A DNA stretch of 64,000 nucleotides from Clostridia bacterium (lineage in GTDB: Bacteria; Bacillota; Clostridia; Peptostreptococcales; Acidaminobacteraceae): positions 1-64,000 of the forward strand of contig JAGYOH010000008.1 of NCBI GenBank assembly GCA_018399635.1, in the 5' to 3' direction. Position 1 is the first letter of the stretch; every line of letters starts with the position of its first letter. This document shows positions 48,679-60,865 of the stretch, piece by piece. Under the pieces are notes generated by a model. The model did not search any database. It saw only the letters and a program-made list of their open reading frames with translations, and was not told the DNA's origin. Position numbers and translations under genes: made by a program.

Positions 48679-50610
48679 GTGGCTATGACTCAAAAAAACA
48701 TTGCACTTGTGGGGAATCCCAATTCTGGGAAGACCACCCTCTTCAATCGGCTAACGGGGGCCAACCACTATGTGGGGAACTGGGCCGGGGTGACCGTGGA
48801 GAAGAAAGAGGGATTCACCACTTTCAAGGGCGAAAGGCTGCACATCATCGATCTTCCCGGGAAATACTCCCTCAGTGCCTATTCTCTGGAGGAAAAAATC
48901 GCCAGGGATTACATCCTTGAAGAGAAGCCCGATGTGATCATCAATCTGGTACCGGCGGCAAATCTGGAGAGAAATCTCTACCTGACCCTGCAGCTGATCG
49001 AGATGGAACTGCCGGTGATTCTGGCCGTCAACATGATCGACGAGCTGGAACAAAAGGGTTTGAAAATCGACTTTGAAGCCCTGGAGGAGGCCCTGGGCAT
49101 CCGGGTGATGCCCATATCCTCGGCCAAGAATCAAGGCATCGAAGCCCTCCTTGAAGCGGTGCTCGATTTTGAGCCCTATCCGGAATACCGGGTCTTCACC
49201 TATTCGGGGGTGGTGGAGGAGGCTCTGGGCCGACTGGGGGACGAGCCCCGGTGGCAACGGGTGAAAATGCTCGAGAAGGATCTTGAAATTCCCACGGATC
49301 ATCCGGCCAGGGACTATCTCCTGGAGGAGACGGTGGTCAAGGATCGGTATGAAATCATCAACCGACTCCTTGAAAGGGTGATTTACAGAGAAAAAAGCTA
49401 CCGGTCCCCCTCGGATGCCATCGACAAGGTGCTTCTCGACAAGTACCTGGGTCTGCCCATTTTCGGTCTGGTCATGGCCCTGGTCTTCTACATGACCTTT
49501 TCCATCGGCAATGTTTTCGTCGATATCCTGGACGGGTTTTTCAGTGTCACCCTCTCCGGCGGGGTGGAGGCCCTCTTCACGGACCTCGGAGTCTCCCCCT
49601 GGCTCAAGGACCTGGTCAGTGACGGCATCATCGGCGGGGTCGGCGGGGTCTTGACCTTCCTGCCCAATATCGCGATTCTCTTCATTTTCATCTCCCTGCT
49701 GGAGGATTCCGGCTATATGGGAAGAGCGGCCTATCTCATGGACAAATGGATGCAGAAGGTAGGGCTCAACGGGAAGTTTTTCATTCCCATGCTCCTGGGC
49801 TTCGGCTGCAATGTCCCCGCCATCATGAGCACCAGGACTCTGGAAAACCCCAAGGACCGGCTGGTGGCGATCCTCATCAATCCCTTCATGTCCTGCGGGG
49901 CGAGGTTTCCCGTGTACGTTCTTTTTGCCAGCGTCTTTTTTCCCGGTTATGAGTTTCTCATCGTCCTCTCCCTTTATCTGCTGGGCATCGTCGTCGCCGT
50001 CCTTGTGGCCTATCTCTTTCGAAAGACCATCCTCAGGGGAGAGGAGAGCTTTCTGGTTCTGGAAATCCCGGATTACCGGGTGCCGCAGTTGAGAAATCTG
50101 GTCCTCCACGTCTGGGAAAGGGTCAAGGATTATCTGGTGAAGGCGGGTACCGTGATCTTTGCCGCCTCCATTATCCTGTGGTTCATGCTCAACTATAATT
50201 TCACCGGAGCCGTGGCTCTCGTGGACAGTTTCGGAGCCATGGTCGGCAAGGCCATCGCCCCTGTCTTCGCCCTGTCGGGCTTTGGCAACTGGCAATCCGC
50301 CCTGTCCCTGCTCTCGGGAATTTTCGCCAAGGAGATCGTGGTTTCCAACACCGCCATCATCTACGGACTGGGGGATGCGTCGAGTCTGAGGGACCTTGGC
50401 GGGGCTCTGAGCATGAATTTCACCCCCCTGAGCGCCTATGCCTTTCTGGTCTTCGTCCTGCTCTACACCCCCTGCGTGGCGGTGATCGGGGTCATCAAAA
50501 GAGAGACCAATTCCTGGTTCTGGATGTTTTTCAGCCTGTTCTACCAGTTGGTGATCGCCTTCACCCTGTCGGCGGCGGTTTACCAGATCGGAAGTCTTTT
50601 CCTGGGTTAG
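48679..50610 (+). CDS. feoB: Ferrous iron transporter FeoB
   Basis: A 643-residue Fe2+ transporter with an N-terminal G domain (G1 GNPNSGKTT at 12-20, G2 GVTVE, G3 DLPG, G4 NMID), a helical linker and about eight membrane helices with two Gate motifs (MLLGFGCNVPAIMSTR and the later VVSNT region). It imports Fe2+ in anaerobes. Start is GTG 48679 or ATG 48685; neither has a strong ribosome site. Odd: the usual VDATNLERNL after G3 reads VPAANLERNL, changing the conserved Asp. The gene for a Cys-rich accessory follows 10 nt later. Confidence 0.94.
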   Translation: MAMTQKNIALVGNPNSGKTTLFNRLTGANHYVGNWAGVTVEKKEGFTTFKGERLHIIDLPGKYSLSAYSLEEKIARDYILEEKPDVIINLVPAANLERNLYLTLQLIEMELPVILAVNMIDELEQKGLKIDFEALEEALGIRVMPISSAKNQGIEALLEAVLDFEPYPEYRVFTYSGVVEEALGRLGDEPRWQRVKMLEKDLEIPTDHPARDYLLEETVVKDRYEIINRLLERVIYREKSYRSPSDAIDKVLLDKYLGLPIFGLVMALVFYMTFSIGNVFVDILDGFFSVTLSGGVEALFTDLGVSPWLKDLVSDGIIGGVGGVLTFLPNIAILFIFISLLEDSGYMGRAAYLMDKWMQKVGLNGKFFIPMLLGFGCNVPAIMSTRTLENPKDRLVAILINPFMSCGARFPVYVLFASVFFPGYEFLIVLSLYLLGIVVAVLVAYLFRKTILRGEESFLVLEIPDYRVPQLRNLVLHVWERVKDYLVKAGTVIFAASIILWFMLNYNFTGAVALVDSFGAMVGKAIAPVFALSGFGNWQSALSLLSGIFAKEIVVSNTAIIYGLGDASSLRDLGGALSMNFTPLSAYAFLVFVLLYTPCVAVIGVIKRETNSWFWMFFSLFYQLVIAFTLSAAVYQIGSLFLG

Positions 50611-50620
50611 GAGGATCGAT

Positions 50621-50833
50621 ATGGGTACTTTCATGACCACCTTCATCGCCCTTGCCATGGGGCTGTATTTTCTCCGGGTATTGCGACGCACCCTCTCGAG
50701 TTTGAAGAAGGGGGGCTGTGTGTCCTGTGCCGGCTGCCCGGAAGGGGGCTGTCCCTATCGGGAAGCGGATAACCCAAAGTCCGCCTTGACAAAGGCCCTG
50801 AATCCCGGTACGATATCAGAGACAAAGTGGTGA
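50621..50833 (+). CDS. FeoB-associated Cys-rich membrane protein
   Basis: A 70-residue protein with one N-terminal helix (MTTFIALAMGLYFLRVL), a basic linker and a Cys-rich tail (GGCVSCAGCPEGGCP), the layout of FeoB-associated Cys-rich proteins (p12-like). It probably helps Fe2+ handling at FeoB. AGGAGG lies 6 nt before ATG 50621. A promoter for the asnA leader lies in its 3' end. Confidence 0.82.
   Translation: MGTFMTTFIALAMGLYFLRVLRRTLSSLKKGGCVSCAGCPEGGCPYREADNPKSALTKALNPGTISETKW
50786..50814 (+). promoter_or_regulatory. Sigma-A promoter of the T-box/asnA transcript
   Basis: TTGACA (50786-50791), 17-bp spacer, TACGAT (50809-50814), inside the end of the FeoB-associated gene. Confidence 0.75.
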
Positions 50834-51104
50834 TGAAGGGAAGAGTAGGCGGATCAAGTGCTTATCCAGAGAGTCGACTCCAGGTGAAAGGTCGATTGAG
50901 CGGGACTGCCCAAGAACATCCCTGAGCCTCCAACCGAAACCGACCTGAAAGCGGGTGGGGGAGTAGACTTGGACGGGATTGACGCCGTTATCACGTCAAG
51001 GGATCCCATGGGATCCCCCAGAGTGGACGCCTTTTGGGCGTCAATCAGAGTGGCAACGCGAAACCCTTCGTCTCTTGAATGATTCAAGAGTCCTGGGTTT
51101 TTTT
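50825..51104 (+). ncRNA. T-box leader, asparagine type
   Basis: Signatures: AGAGAG, GGTGAAAGGTCG and GAACATCCCTGAG of stem I, and the antiterminator T-box AGAGTGGCAACGCG (51047-51060; consensus AGGGTGGNACCGCG). The bulge reads TGGC, which would pair with a discriminator G, as in bacterial tRNA-Asn. A candidate specifier codon AAC stands at 50931-50933 (CTCCAACCGAAACC). A large terminator (51061-51104) ends in seven T. The gene controlled is asnA, consistent with Asn sensing. The specifier choice is inference. Confidence 0.88.
51061..51104 (+). terminator. T-box terminator before asnA
   Basis: AAACCC (51061-51066) pairs with GGGTTT (51095-51100); inside, CTCTTGAA pairs with TTCAAGAG (51072-51090). 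Seven T follow. The 5' arm follows directly on the T-box sequence, so the two folds are mutually exclusive. Confidence 0.88.
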
Positions 51105-51135
51105 AATTGGAAAATATTTTTTAGGAGGTCATCGC

Positions 51136-52137
51136 ATGTCAGGAACCATCATTCCCAAGGGGTATGAGCCCAAGCTCGATCTCATCCACACGGAAATCGC
51201 CATCAAAAAGCTCAAGGAGTACTTTCAGGATGCCCTGAGTGAAGAACTGAAGCTCCTCAGGGTTTCGGCCCCCATGTTCGTGGAGGCGGCTACAGGACTC
51301 AACGACAATCTCAATGGTTTTGAAACACCGGTTTCCTTTGAATTCGATTCAAAGAGAATTGAAATCGTCCATTCCCTGGCCAAATGGAAGCGGATGGCCC
51401 TTTTCCGCTACGGCATCGGCCCCGGAGAGGGACTTTACACCGACATGAACGCCATTCGAAAGGATGAGGAACTCGACAACATTCATTCCATCTACGTGGA
51501 CCAGTGGGACTGGGAAAAGGTCATTGAGAAAAAAGACCGGACTGAAGTCAAGCTCAGGGAAATCGTCGAAAGAATCTACCGGGTCTTCAAAAGCACGGAG
51601 GCCTATATTGTAGGAGAATACCCCCGGCTCAAAAAGTCATTGCCCGGGGAGATCACCTTCGTCACCACCCAGGAACTTGAAATCCGTTACCCCGACCTGA
51701 CCCCCAAGGAGCGGGAGGACGTCATCGCCAGAGAGAAAAAGGCGGTCTTCATCATGAAAATCGGCGGCGCCCTTGAGTCAGGCCGGCCCCATGACGGCCG
51801 GGCACCGGATTACGATGACTGGGAGCTCAACGGGGATATTCTCTTCTACAATCCTGTCCTGGACCAGGCCCTGGAACTCAGTTCCATGGGAATCCGGGTG
51901 GATGAAGAGACCCTGGTCAGGCAGCTTGAAATCGCCGGGGCCACGGACCGCAAGGAAATGGCCTTCCACCGGATGCTGCTGGAGAAAAAGCTGCCCTACA
52001 CCATCGGCGGGGGAATCGGCCAGTCCAGGATCTGCATGTACTTCCTGGAGAAGGCCCATATCGGCGAGGTCCAGGCGAGTTTCTGGGATGAAGCGACCCT
52101 GGAAACCTGCGAGCAGGCGGGCGTCAGATTATTGTAA
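51136..52137 (+). CDS. asnA: Aspartate-ammonia ligase
   Basis: Ammonia-dependent asparagine synthetase, 333 residues, related to class II aminoacyl-tRNA synthetases: Asp + NH3 + ATP to Asn. Seen: SAPMFVEAATGLNDNLNGFE, VHSLAKWKRMAL, DMNAIRKDEELDNIHSIYVDQWDWEKVI, and GGGIGQSRICMYFL (motif 3 class II arginine). ATG 51136 has AGGAGG upstream; earlier starts would lie in the terminator. It is under T-box control, as expected for amino-acid supply. Confidence 0.95.
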   Translation: MSGTIIPKGYEPKLDLIHTEIAIKKLKEYFQDALSEELKLLRVSAPMFVEAATGLNDNLNGFETPVSFEFDSKRIEIVHSLAKWKRMALFRYGIGPGEGLYTDMNAIRKDEELDNIHSIYVDQWDWEKVIEKKDRTEVKLREIVERIYRVFKSTEAYIVGEYPRLKKSLPGEITFVTTQELEIRYPDLTPKEREDVIAREKKAVFIMKIGGALESGRPHDGRAPDYDDWELNGDILFYNPVLDQALELSSMGIRVDEETLVRQLEIAGATDRKEMAFHRMLLEKKLPYTIGGGIGQSRICMYFLEKAHIGEVQASFWDEATLETCEQAGVRLL

Positions 52138-52154
52138 ATCCTTGGGGTGTCACC

Positions 52155-52183
52155 TTGTGAGACCCTCCGGGGCTTGGTATAAT
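52155..52183 (+). promoter_or_regulatory. Sigma-A promoter of pcrA-ligA
   Basis: TTGTGA (52155-52160), 17-bp spacer, TATAAT (52178-52183). Confidence 0.75.
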
Positions 52184-52217
52184 GAGGAAAAGAGAAATCT
52201 AACTAAAGGGTGGTTGA

Positions 52218-56367
<4,150 letters not shown>

Positions 56368-56400
56368 TGGCAAAATCACAATTAAATGTTACGTTTTTTT

Positions 56401-56443
56401 AACAGAGAGGGGTCCCTCTCTGTTGTTGTATTTGGGATATAAT
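56401..56443 (+). promoter_or_regulatory. Hairpin and -10 box before the second peptide ABC operon
   Basis: AACAGAGAGG and CCTCTCTGTT form a 10-bp hairpin; TATAAT lies at 56438-56443 about 57 nt before the permease gene. No good -35 is seen. Confidence 0.5.
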
Positions 56444-56499
56444 TGAAGTAACATGAACTACATCAACCCAAAGGCAGTTCAAGAAAGGAGTGAGTTTAT

Positions 56500-57420
56500 T
56501 TGGCTTCATATCTTTTGAAAAGGATTCTTGCCATGGTCATCACCCTCTGGTTTGTCATCACCATCACCTTTTTTCTGATGCACGCCATTCCAGGAGGCCC
56601 CTTTTCTTCGGAAAAACAGTTGCCGGACGAGGTGCTAGAAGCCCTCAATGAAAAATACCACCTCAATGATCCCCTGTACAAACAGTATTTCGATTATCTC
56701 GGAGGAGTCATGACCTTTGATTTCGGGCCCTCCTTCAAGCGGGTCGGGATCTCCGTCAATGATCTGATTTATTCAGGATTCCCGGTCTCCGCCAAGGTGG
56801 GGGGGATGAGCATCCTGGTCATCATTCTCATGGGCATTCCCATAGGCATCATCTCGGCCCTGAAACAGAATTCTCCTACGGATTATTTCGTCACCATCAT
56901 GGCCACCATCGGAGTGGCGGTGCCCAACTTCGTCATCGCCACCGTGATCATCTATATCTTCAGTTCCCGTCTCGGGATTCTGCCCTCCCACGGGCTGACC
57001 TCCTGGGTGCATTACCTCGGACCGGTGGTTTCCCTCAGTGGTTTTTCCCTGGCCTTCGTGGCCCGGTTGACCCGGTCCAGCATGCTTGAGGTGATGCAGC
57101 AGGATTATATCAGAACCGCCAGAGCCAAGGGTCTCGACGAGGGCGTGGTGATTTTTAAACACGCGCTCAAAAATGCCCTGATTCCCGTGGTGACCTACAT
57201 GGGGCCCATGATCGCCGCGATTCTGACGGGATCCTTTGTCATCGAAAGAATTTTCGCCATTCCCGGCATGGGCAAGTACTTCGTCGAGTCCGTGGGGAAC
57301 CGGGACTACACCGTCATCATGGGGATCACCATCTTTTACGCCCTCTTCGCCATCGTGATGATTCTGATCGTGGATATCATCTACGGCCTCATCGATCCAA
57401 GAATAAAATTTTCAGATTAG
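56500..57420 (+). CDS. Peptide ABC transporter permease (OppB type), second system
   Basis: A 306-residue OppB-family permease: N-terminal helix (RILAMVITLWFVITITFFLMHAIPGGPF), EAA loop (QQDYIRTARAKGLDEGVVIFKHALKNALIPVVTYMG) and ERIFAIPGMGKYFVESVGNRDY. TTG 56500 is the start because AAAGGAG lies 9 nt upstream. First gene of the second oligopeptide importer. Confidence 0.92.
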   Translation: MASYLLKRILAMVITLWFVITITFFLMHAIPGGPFSSEKQLPDEVLEALNEKYHLNDPLYKQYFDYLGGVMTFDFGPSFKRVGISVNDLIYSGFPVSAKVGGMSILVIILMGIPIGIISALKQNSPTDYFVTIMATIGVAVPNFVIATVIIYIFSSRLGILPSHGLTSWVHYLGPVVSLSGFSLAFVARLTRSSMLEVMQQDYIRTARAKGLDEGVVIFKHALKNALIPVVTYMGPMIAAILTGSFVIERIFAIPGMGKYFVESVGNRDYTVIMGITIFYALFAIVMILIVDIIYGLIDPRIKFSD

Positions 57421-57429
57421 GAGGTTCAC

Positions 57430-58629
57430 ATGTCCGATAAAAAAATCGATCAAAATTCCTTTGAACCCGTGGATATGTCCCTCCACGAGGCGGAAGCGAT
57501 TTCAAGAAGGAGTCTGACCTACTGGCAGGATGCCTGGAGGAGGCTCAAGAAAAACCATCTCTCCATGCTGGGTCTCGTCGCCATCATCCTCATGACCCTC
57601 CTGGCCCTGATCGGCCCCCTCTTCTCGAGTTTTTCCTATTCGGACCAGTCCCTGGAGCTGGGCAATATTCCGCCCAGGCTTGAAATCTACCAGGTGGGTC
57701 CGGACCATTACGTCTACATGAACAAGGAATACAAGCTCATCGAGGTCACCCGGGAGGGAGAGGTCCTTTCCCGCCACATCCCCCTTGAGGACAATATTTT
57801 TGAAAAATTCAGGATCTACGAGATAGGAGGAAAAAACGTCAAGGTGGACTACAGCTTCGCTGCGGCGGCCTCGAAGTCCTCGGATGCCGAGGCGGTCAAG
57901 TTCGCCATCTCCATCGACGGGGAGCCCCTGGAGATTCTCGACGAGGTGCGCAACCAGACCTACAGGTTCGGATCCGACAATCTGGGCCGGGATCTCTTCA
58001 CCCGGGTCCTCTACGGGGCCCGAATCTCCCTGCTCATCGCCCTGGTGGCGACCCTGGTGAACTTCTTCATCGGGGTGCTTTACGGCGGCATCGCCGGCTT
58101 TGCCGGAGGACGGGTGGACAATCTCATGATGCGGGTGGTGGACGTCATCGCCACGGTCCCCCTGCTTCTTTACGTCATTCTGCTGATGGTCATTTTCGAG
58201 CCGGGACTCAAGACCATCATGATCGCCATCGGTACCGTCTACTGGGTGAACATGGCCCGGATCGTGCGGGGCCAGATTCTGGCCATCAAGGAACAGGAAT
58301 TCGTCCTGGCCGCCAGGACTCTGGGAGCCAGTTCAAGCCGGATTCTGATCCGCCATCTGATTCCCAATGCCATGGGACCCATCATCGTGGCCCTGGCCAT
58401 GATGATTCCCAGCGCCATCTTCACCGAGGCTTTTCTGAGTTTCATCGGCCTGGGGGTCAGCGCTCCCATGGCCTCCTGGGGTACCCTGGCCAATGATGCG
58501 GTTTCAGGGCTCAGGACCCATCCCTACCAGTTGTTTTACCCGGCCCTGTTCATTTCAGTGACGGTGTTGGCCTTTAACTTTCTGGGAGACGGCTTGAGAG
58601 ACGCCCTCGACCCACGACTGAGGAAATAA
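57430..58629 (+). CDS. Peptide ABC transporter permease (OppC type) with enlarged extracytoplasmic loop
   Basis: A 399-residue OppC-family permease, about 100 residues longer than normal. The extra part lies between helix 1 (LGLVAIILMTLLALIGPLFSSF) and the FGSDNLGRDLFTRVLYGARISLLIA motif, and should be outside the cytoplasm; it contains YQVGPDHYVYMNKEYKLIEVTREGE and looks beta-rich. The EAA loop (FVLAARTLGASSSRILIRHLIPNAMGPIIV) is intact. Such OppC variants occur in Firmicutes; the role of the loop, perhaps docking the binding protein, is unknown. Confidence 0.92.
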   Translation: MSDKKIDQNSFEPVDMSLHEAEAISRRSLTYWQDAWRRLKKNHLSMLGLVAIILMTLLALIGPLFSSFSYSDQSLELGNIPPRLEIYQVGPDHYVYMNKEYKLIEVTREGEVLSRHIPLEDNIFEKFRIYEIGGKNVKVDYSFAAAASKSSDAEAVKFAISIDGEPLEILDEVRNQTYRFGSDNLGRDLFTRVLYGARISLLIALVATLVNFFIGVLYGGIAGFAGGRVDNLMMRVVDVIATVPLLLYVILLMVIFEPGLKTIMIAIGTVYWVNMARIVRGQILAIKEQEFVLAARTLGASSSRILIRHLIPNAMGPIIVALAMMIPSAIFTEAFLSFIGLGVSAPMASWGTLANDAVSGLRTHPYQLFYPALFISVTVLAFNFLGDGLRDALDPRLRK

Positions 58630-58641
58630 GGAGGCACATTC

Positions 58642-59637
58642 ATGAACAAACCCTTGCTAGAAGTCAAAAATATGAAAACCTCCTTCTACACCCATGTGGG
58701 GGAGGTCCAGGCAGTGCGCGGCGTTGATTTTCATATTCAACCCGGTGAAGCCCTGGGCATCGTGGGAGAGTCGGGCTCCGGCAAGTCCGTCACCGCCATG
58801 TCCATCATGGGACTCCTGCAGTATCCGGGCAGGGTCAAGGAAGGGGAGGTTTTTTTCAAGGATGAAAACCTCTTGAAGAAATCACAACGGGAGATGATGA
58901 GCGTCAGGGGCAACCAGATCGCCATGATTTTCCAGGACCCCATGACCTCTCTGAACCCGGTCTATACCGTGGGCAACCAGATTGTTGAAGCCATCGTCAG
59001 ACACCAGAAAACCAGCAAAAAGGAGGCCCGGGAGAAGGCGGTCGAAATGCTCAGACTCGTGGGCATCCCATCCCCCGAGCGGCGCATTGACAACTATCCC
59101 CATGAATTCAGCGGGGGGATGCGGCAGCGGGCCATGATCGCCATCGCCCTGTCCTGCGAGCCTTCTCTCCTCATTGCCGACGAGCCCACCACGGCTCTGG
59201 ATGTGACCATCCAGGCCCAGATTCTTGAACTGATCAAGGAGCTCAGAGAAAAGCTGGATACCTCGGTGATTCTGATCACCCATGATCTCGGGGTGGTGGC
59301 GGATGTCTGTTCCAGGGTCATCGTCATGTACGGCGGTCTCATCATGGAGGAGGGGGAGGGCGGCGATATTTTCTATCGTCCCTCCCATCCCTACACCGTG
59401 GGCCTGCTCAAATCCGTCCCCCGGATGGACAAGGCTGAAAAACAGCGGCTGATTCCCATTCCCGGAACTCCACCGGACCTGGTGAAGCCGCCCAAGGGGT
59501 GCCCCTTTGCAGCCCGGTGCCCCCATACCATGAAAATATGCCTGGAAGAAATGCCGGCCTATACCCAGATTTCCAAGACCCATCGGGCGGCCTGCTGGCT
59601 CCTCGACAAGGAGAAATCGGAAAGGGGAGGTGAGTGA
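58642..59637 (+). CDS. Peptide ABC transporter ATPase (OppD type), second system
   Basis: A 331-residue ATPase: Walker A GESGSGKS, signature SGGMRQR, Walker [11 protein letters not shown]-loop ITHDLG, and the C-terminal [26 protein letters not shown] motif with clustered Cys. AAGGAGG precedes ATG 58642. Partners the next ATPase. Confidence 0.93.
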   Translation: MNKPLLEVKNMKTSFYTHVGEVQAVRGVDFHIQPGEALGIVGESGSGKSVTAMSIMGLLQYPGRVKEGEVFFKDENLLKKSQREMMSVRGNQIAMIFQDPMTSLNPVYTVGNQIVEAIVRHQKTSKKEAREKAVEMLRLVGIPSPERRIDNYPHEFSGGMRQRAMIAIALSCEPSLLIADEPTTALDVTIQAQILELIKELREKLDTSVILITHDLGVVADVCSRVIVMYGGLIMEEGEGGDIFYRPSHPYTVGLLKSVPRMDKAEKQRLIPIPGTPPDLVKPPKGCPFAARCPHTMKICLEEMPAYTQISKTHRAACWLLDKEKSERGGE

Positions 59638-59638
59638 C

Positions 59639-60646
59639 TTGACTGAAAAAAACAAAACCTTCGAACCCTTGATCGAGGTCAGGAACCTCACCAAGTATTT
59701 TGAAATCAACCGGGGCATCCTGGGTCGCCACAAGGACTACGTCCAAGCGGTGGACGGGGTCACCTTCACCATCGGCAAGGGGGAGACCCTGGGACTGGTG
59801 GGAGAATCCGGCTGCGGCAAATCCACCACCGGCAGGACCCTGATACGTCTTTACAAACCCACCAGGGGGGAAATCATCTACAACGGGGTGGACCTCGGGA
59901 GTCTGTCCCAGAAGGAACTCGTCCCCTATCGCAAGAAGATACAGATGATTTTTCAGGATCCCTACGCTTCCCTCAACTCCCGGATGACCGTGGGGGACAT
60001 CATCGGCGAATCCATGGAGATCCATCATCTGGCCCGGGGCCAGGAAAGACAGAAGAAAATCTATGAGCTTCTTGAAAGAGTCGGCCTCAGCAAGGATCAC
60101 GCCAGTCGTTATCCCCATGAATTCAGCGGCGGCCAGCGGCAAAGAATCGGAATCGCCAGAGCCCTGGCGGTGGATCCGGAGTTCATCATCTGTGATGAAC
60201 CCATTTCAGCCCTGGACGTTTCCATCCAGGCCCAGGTGGTCAACATGCTGGAGGACCTGCAGAAGGAGCTGGGACTCACTTATCTTTTCATCGCCCACGA
60301 TCTTTCCATGGTCAAGCACATCTCCGACCGCATCGGGGTCATGTATCTGGGGAAACTGGTGGAAATCGCCAATCGCAACGAACTCTACGACGATCCCCTG
60401 CATCCCTACACCCAGGCCCTCTTGTCGGCGATTCCCATTCCGGATCCCGAGGTCTCCAGGCAGTCCCGGCGAATCATCCTTGAGGGGGACGTTCCTTCTC
60501 CCATCAATCCGCCCTCCGGGTGCCGGTTCAGGACGAGATGCGCCTATGCCATGGAGCGATGCGCCCTTGAAGAACCTGAAATAAGAGAAGTCAAGCCGGG
60601 ACACTTCGTGGCCTGCCATCTGATGGAGGACAAGATCGCAGACTGA
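59639..60646 (+). CDS. Peptide ABC transporter ATPase (OppF type), second system
   Basis: A 335-residue ATPase: Walker [10 protein letters not shown], signature SGGQRQR, Walker [11 protein letters not shown]-loop IAHDLS, C-terminal [18 protein letters not shown] motif. TTG 59639 is chosen because GGGGAGG ends 8 nt before it; a GTG three codons earlier overlaps that ribosome site. Follows OppD directly. Confidence 0.93.
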   Translation: MTEKNKTFEPLIEVRNLTKYFEINRGILGRHKDYVQAVDGVTFTIGKGETLGLVGESGCGKSTTGRTLIRLYKPTRGEIIYNGVDLGSLSQKELVPYRKKIQMIFQDPYASLNSRMTVGDIIGESMEIHHLARGQERQKKIYELLERVGLSKDHASRYPHEFSGGQRQRIGIARALAVDPEFIICDEPISALDVSIQAQVVNMLEDLQKELGLTYLFIAHDLSMVKHISDRIGVMYLGKLVEIANRNELYDDPLHPYTQALLSAIPIPDPEVSRQSRRIILEGDVPSPINPPSGCRFRTRCAYAMERCALEEPEIREVKPGHFVACHLMEDKIAD

Positions 60647-60783
60647 CAGGGGTTTTTTGGGCCACTGATGAGGGCTGGGATTCCTTGAGCCGGATAAAAA
60701 AAATTATATGCTGAAAGACCTTGCTAAATAGCGGTTTAAGGCGTTTGAATCAATAGAAAAAGAGCCATGAATTTAGAGAATTG

Positions 60784-60812
60784 TTGATAAAAACAAGGGG
60801 AAGGTTTATAAT
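60784..60812 (+). promoter_or_regulatory. Sigma-A promoter of the second binding-protein gene
   Basis: TTGATA (60784-60789), 17-bp spacer, TATAAT (60807-60812). The preceding gap 60647-60783 holds no other signal I can name. Confidence 0.8.
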
Positions 60813-60817
60813 ACAGT

Positions 60818-60833
60818 ATGACCTAGTGGTCAT
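60818..60833 (+). promoter_or_regulatory. Palindromic operator just after the promoter
   Basis: ATGACC and GGTCAT are perfect arms around TAGT, placed at about +5 to +20. The position and symmetry fit a dimeric repressor (TetR or GntR-like). No such repressor gene is nearby. Confidence 0.6.
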
Positions 60834-60865
60834 TGAGTTTAGAAATAGAAAGGGAGGGGATTTTA

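Noticed and set aside
48751-50691. 646-residue minus-strand frame opposite feoB
   Set aside because: Shadow of feoB; rich in His, Gln and Glu as expected from antisense of membrane helices.
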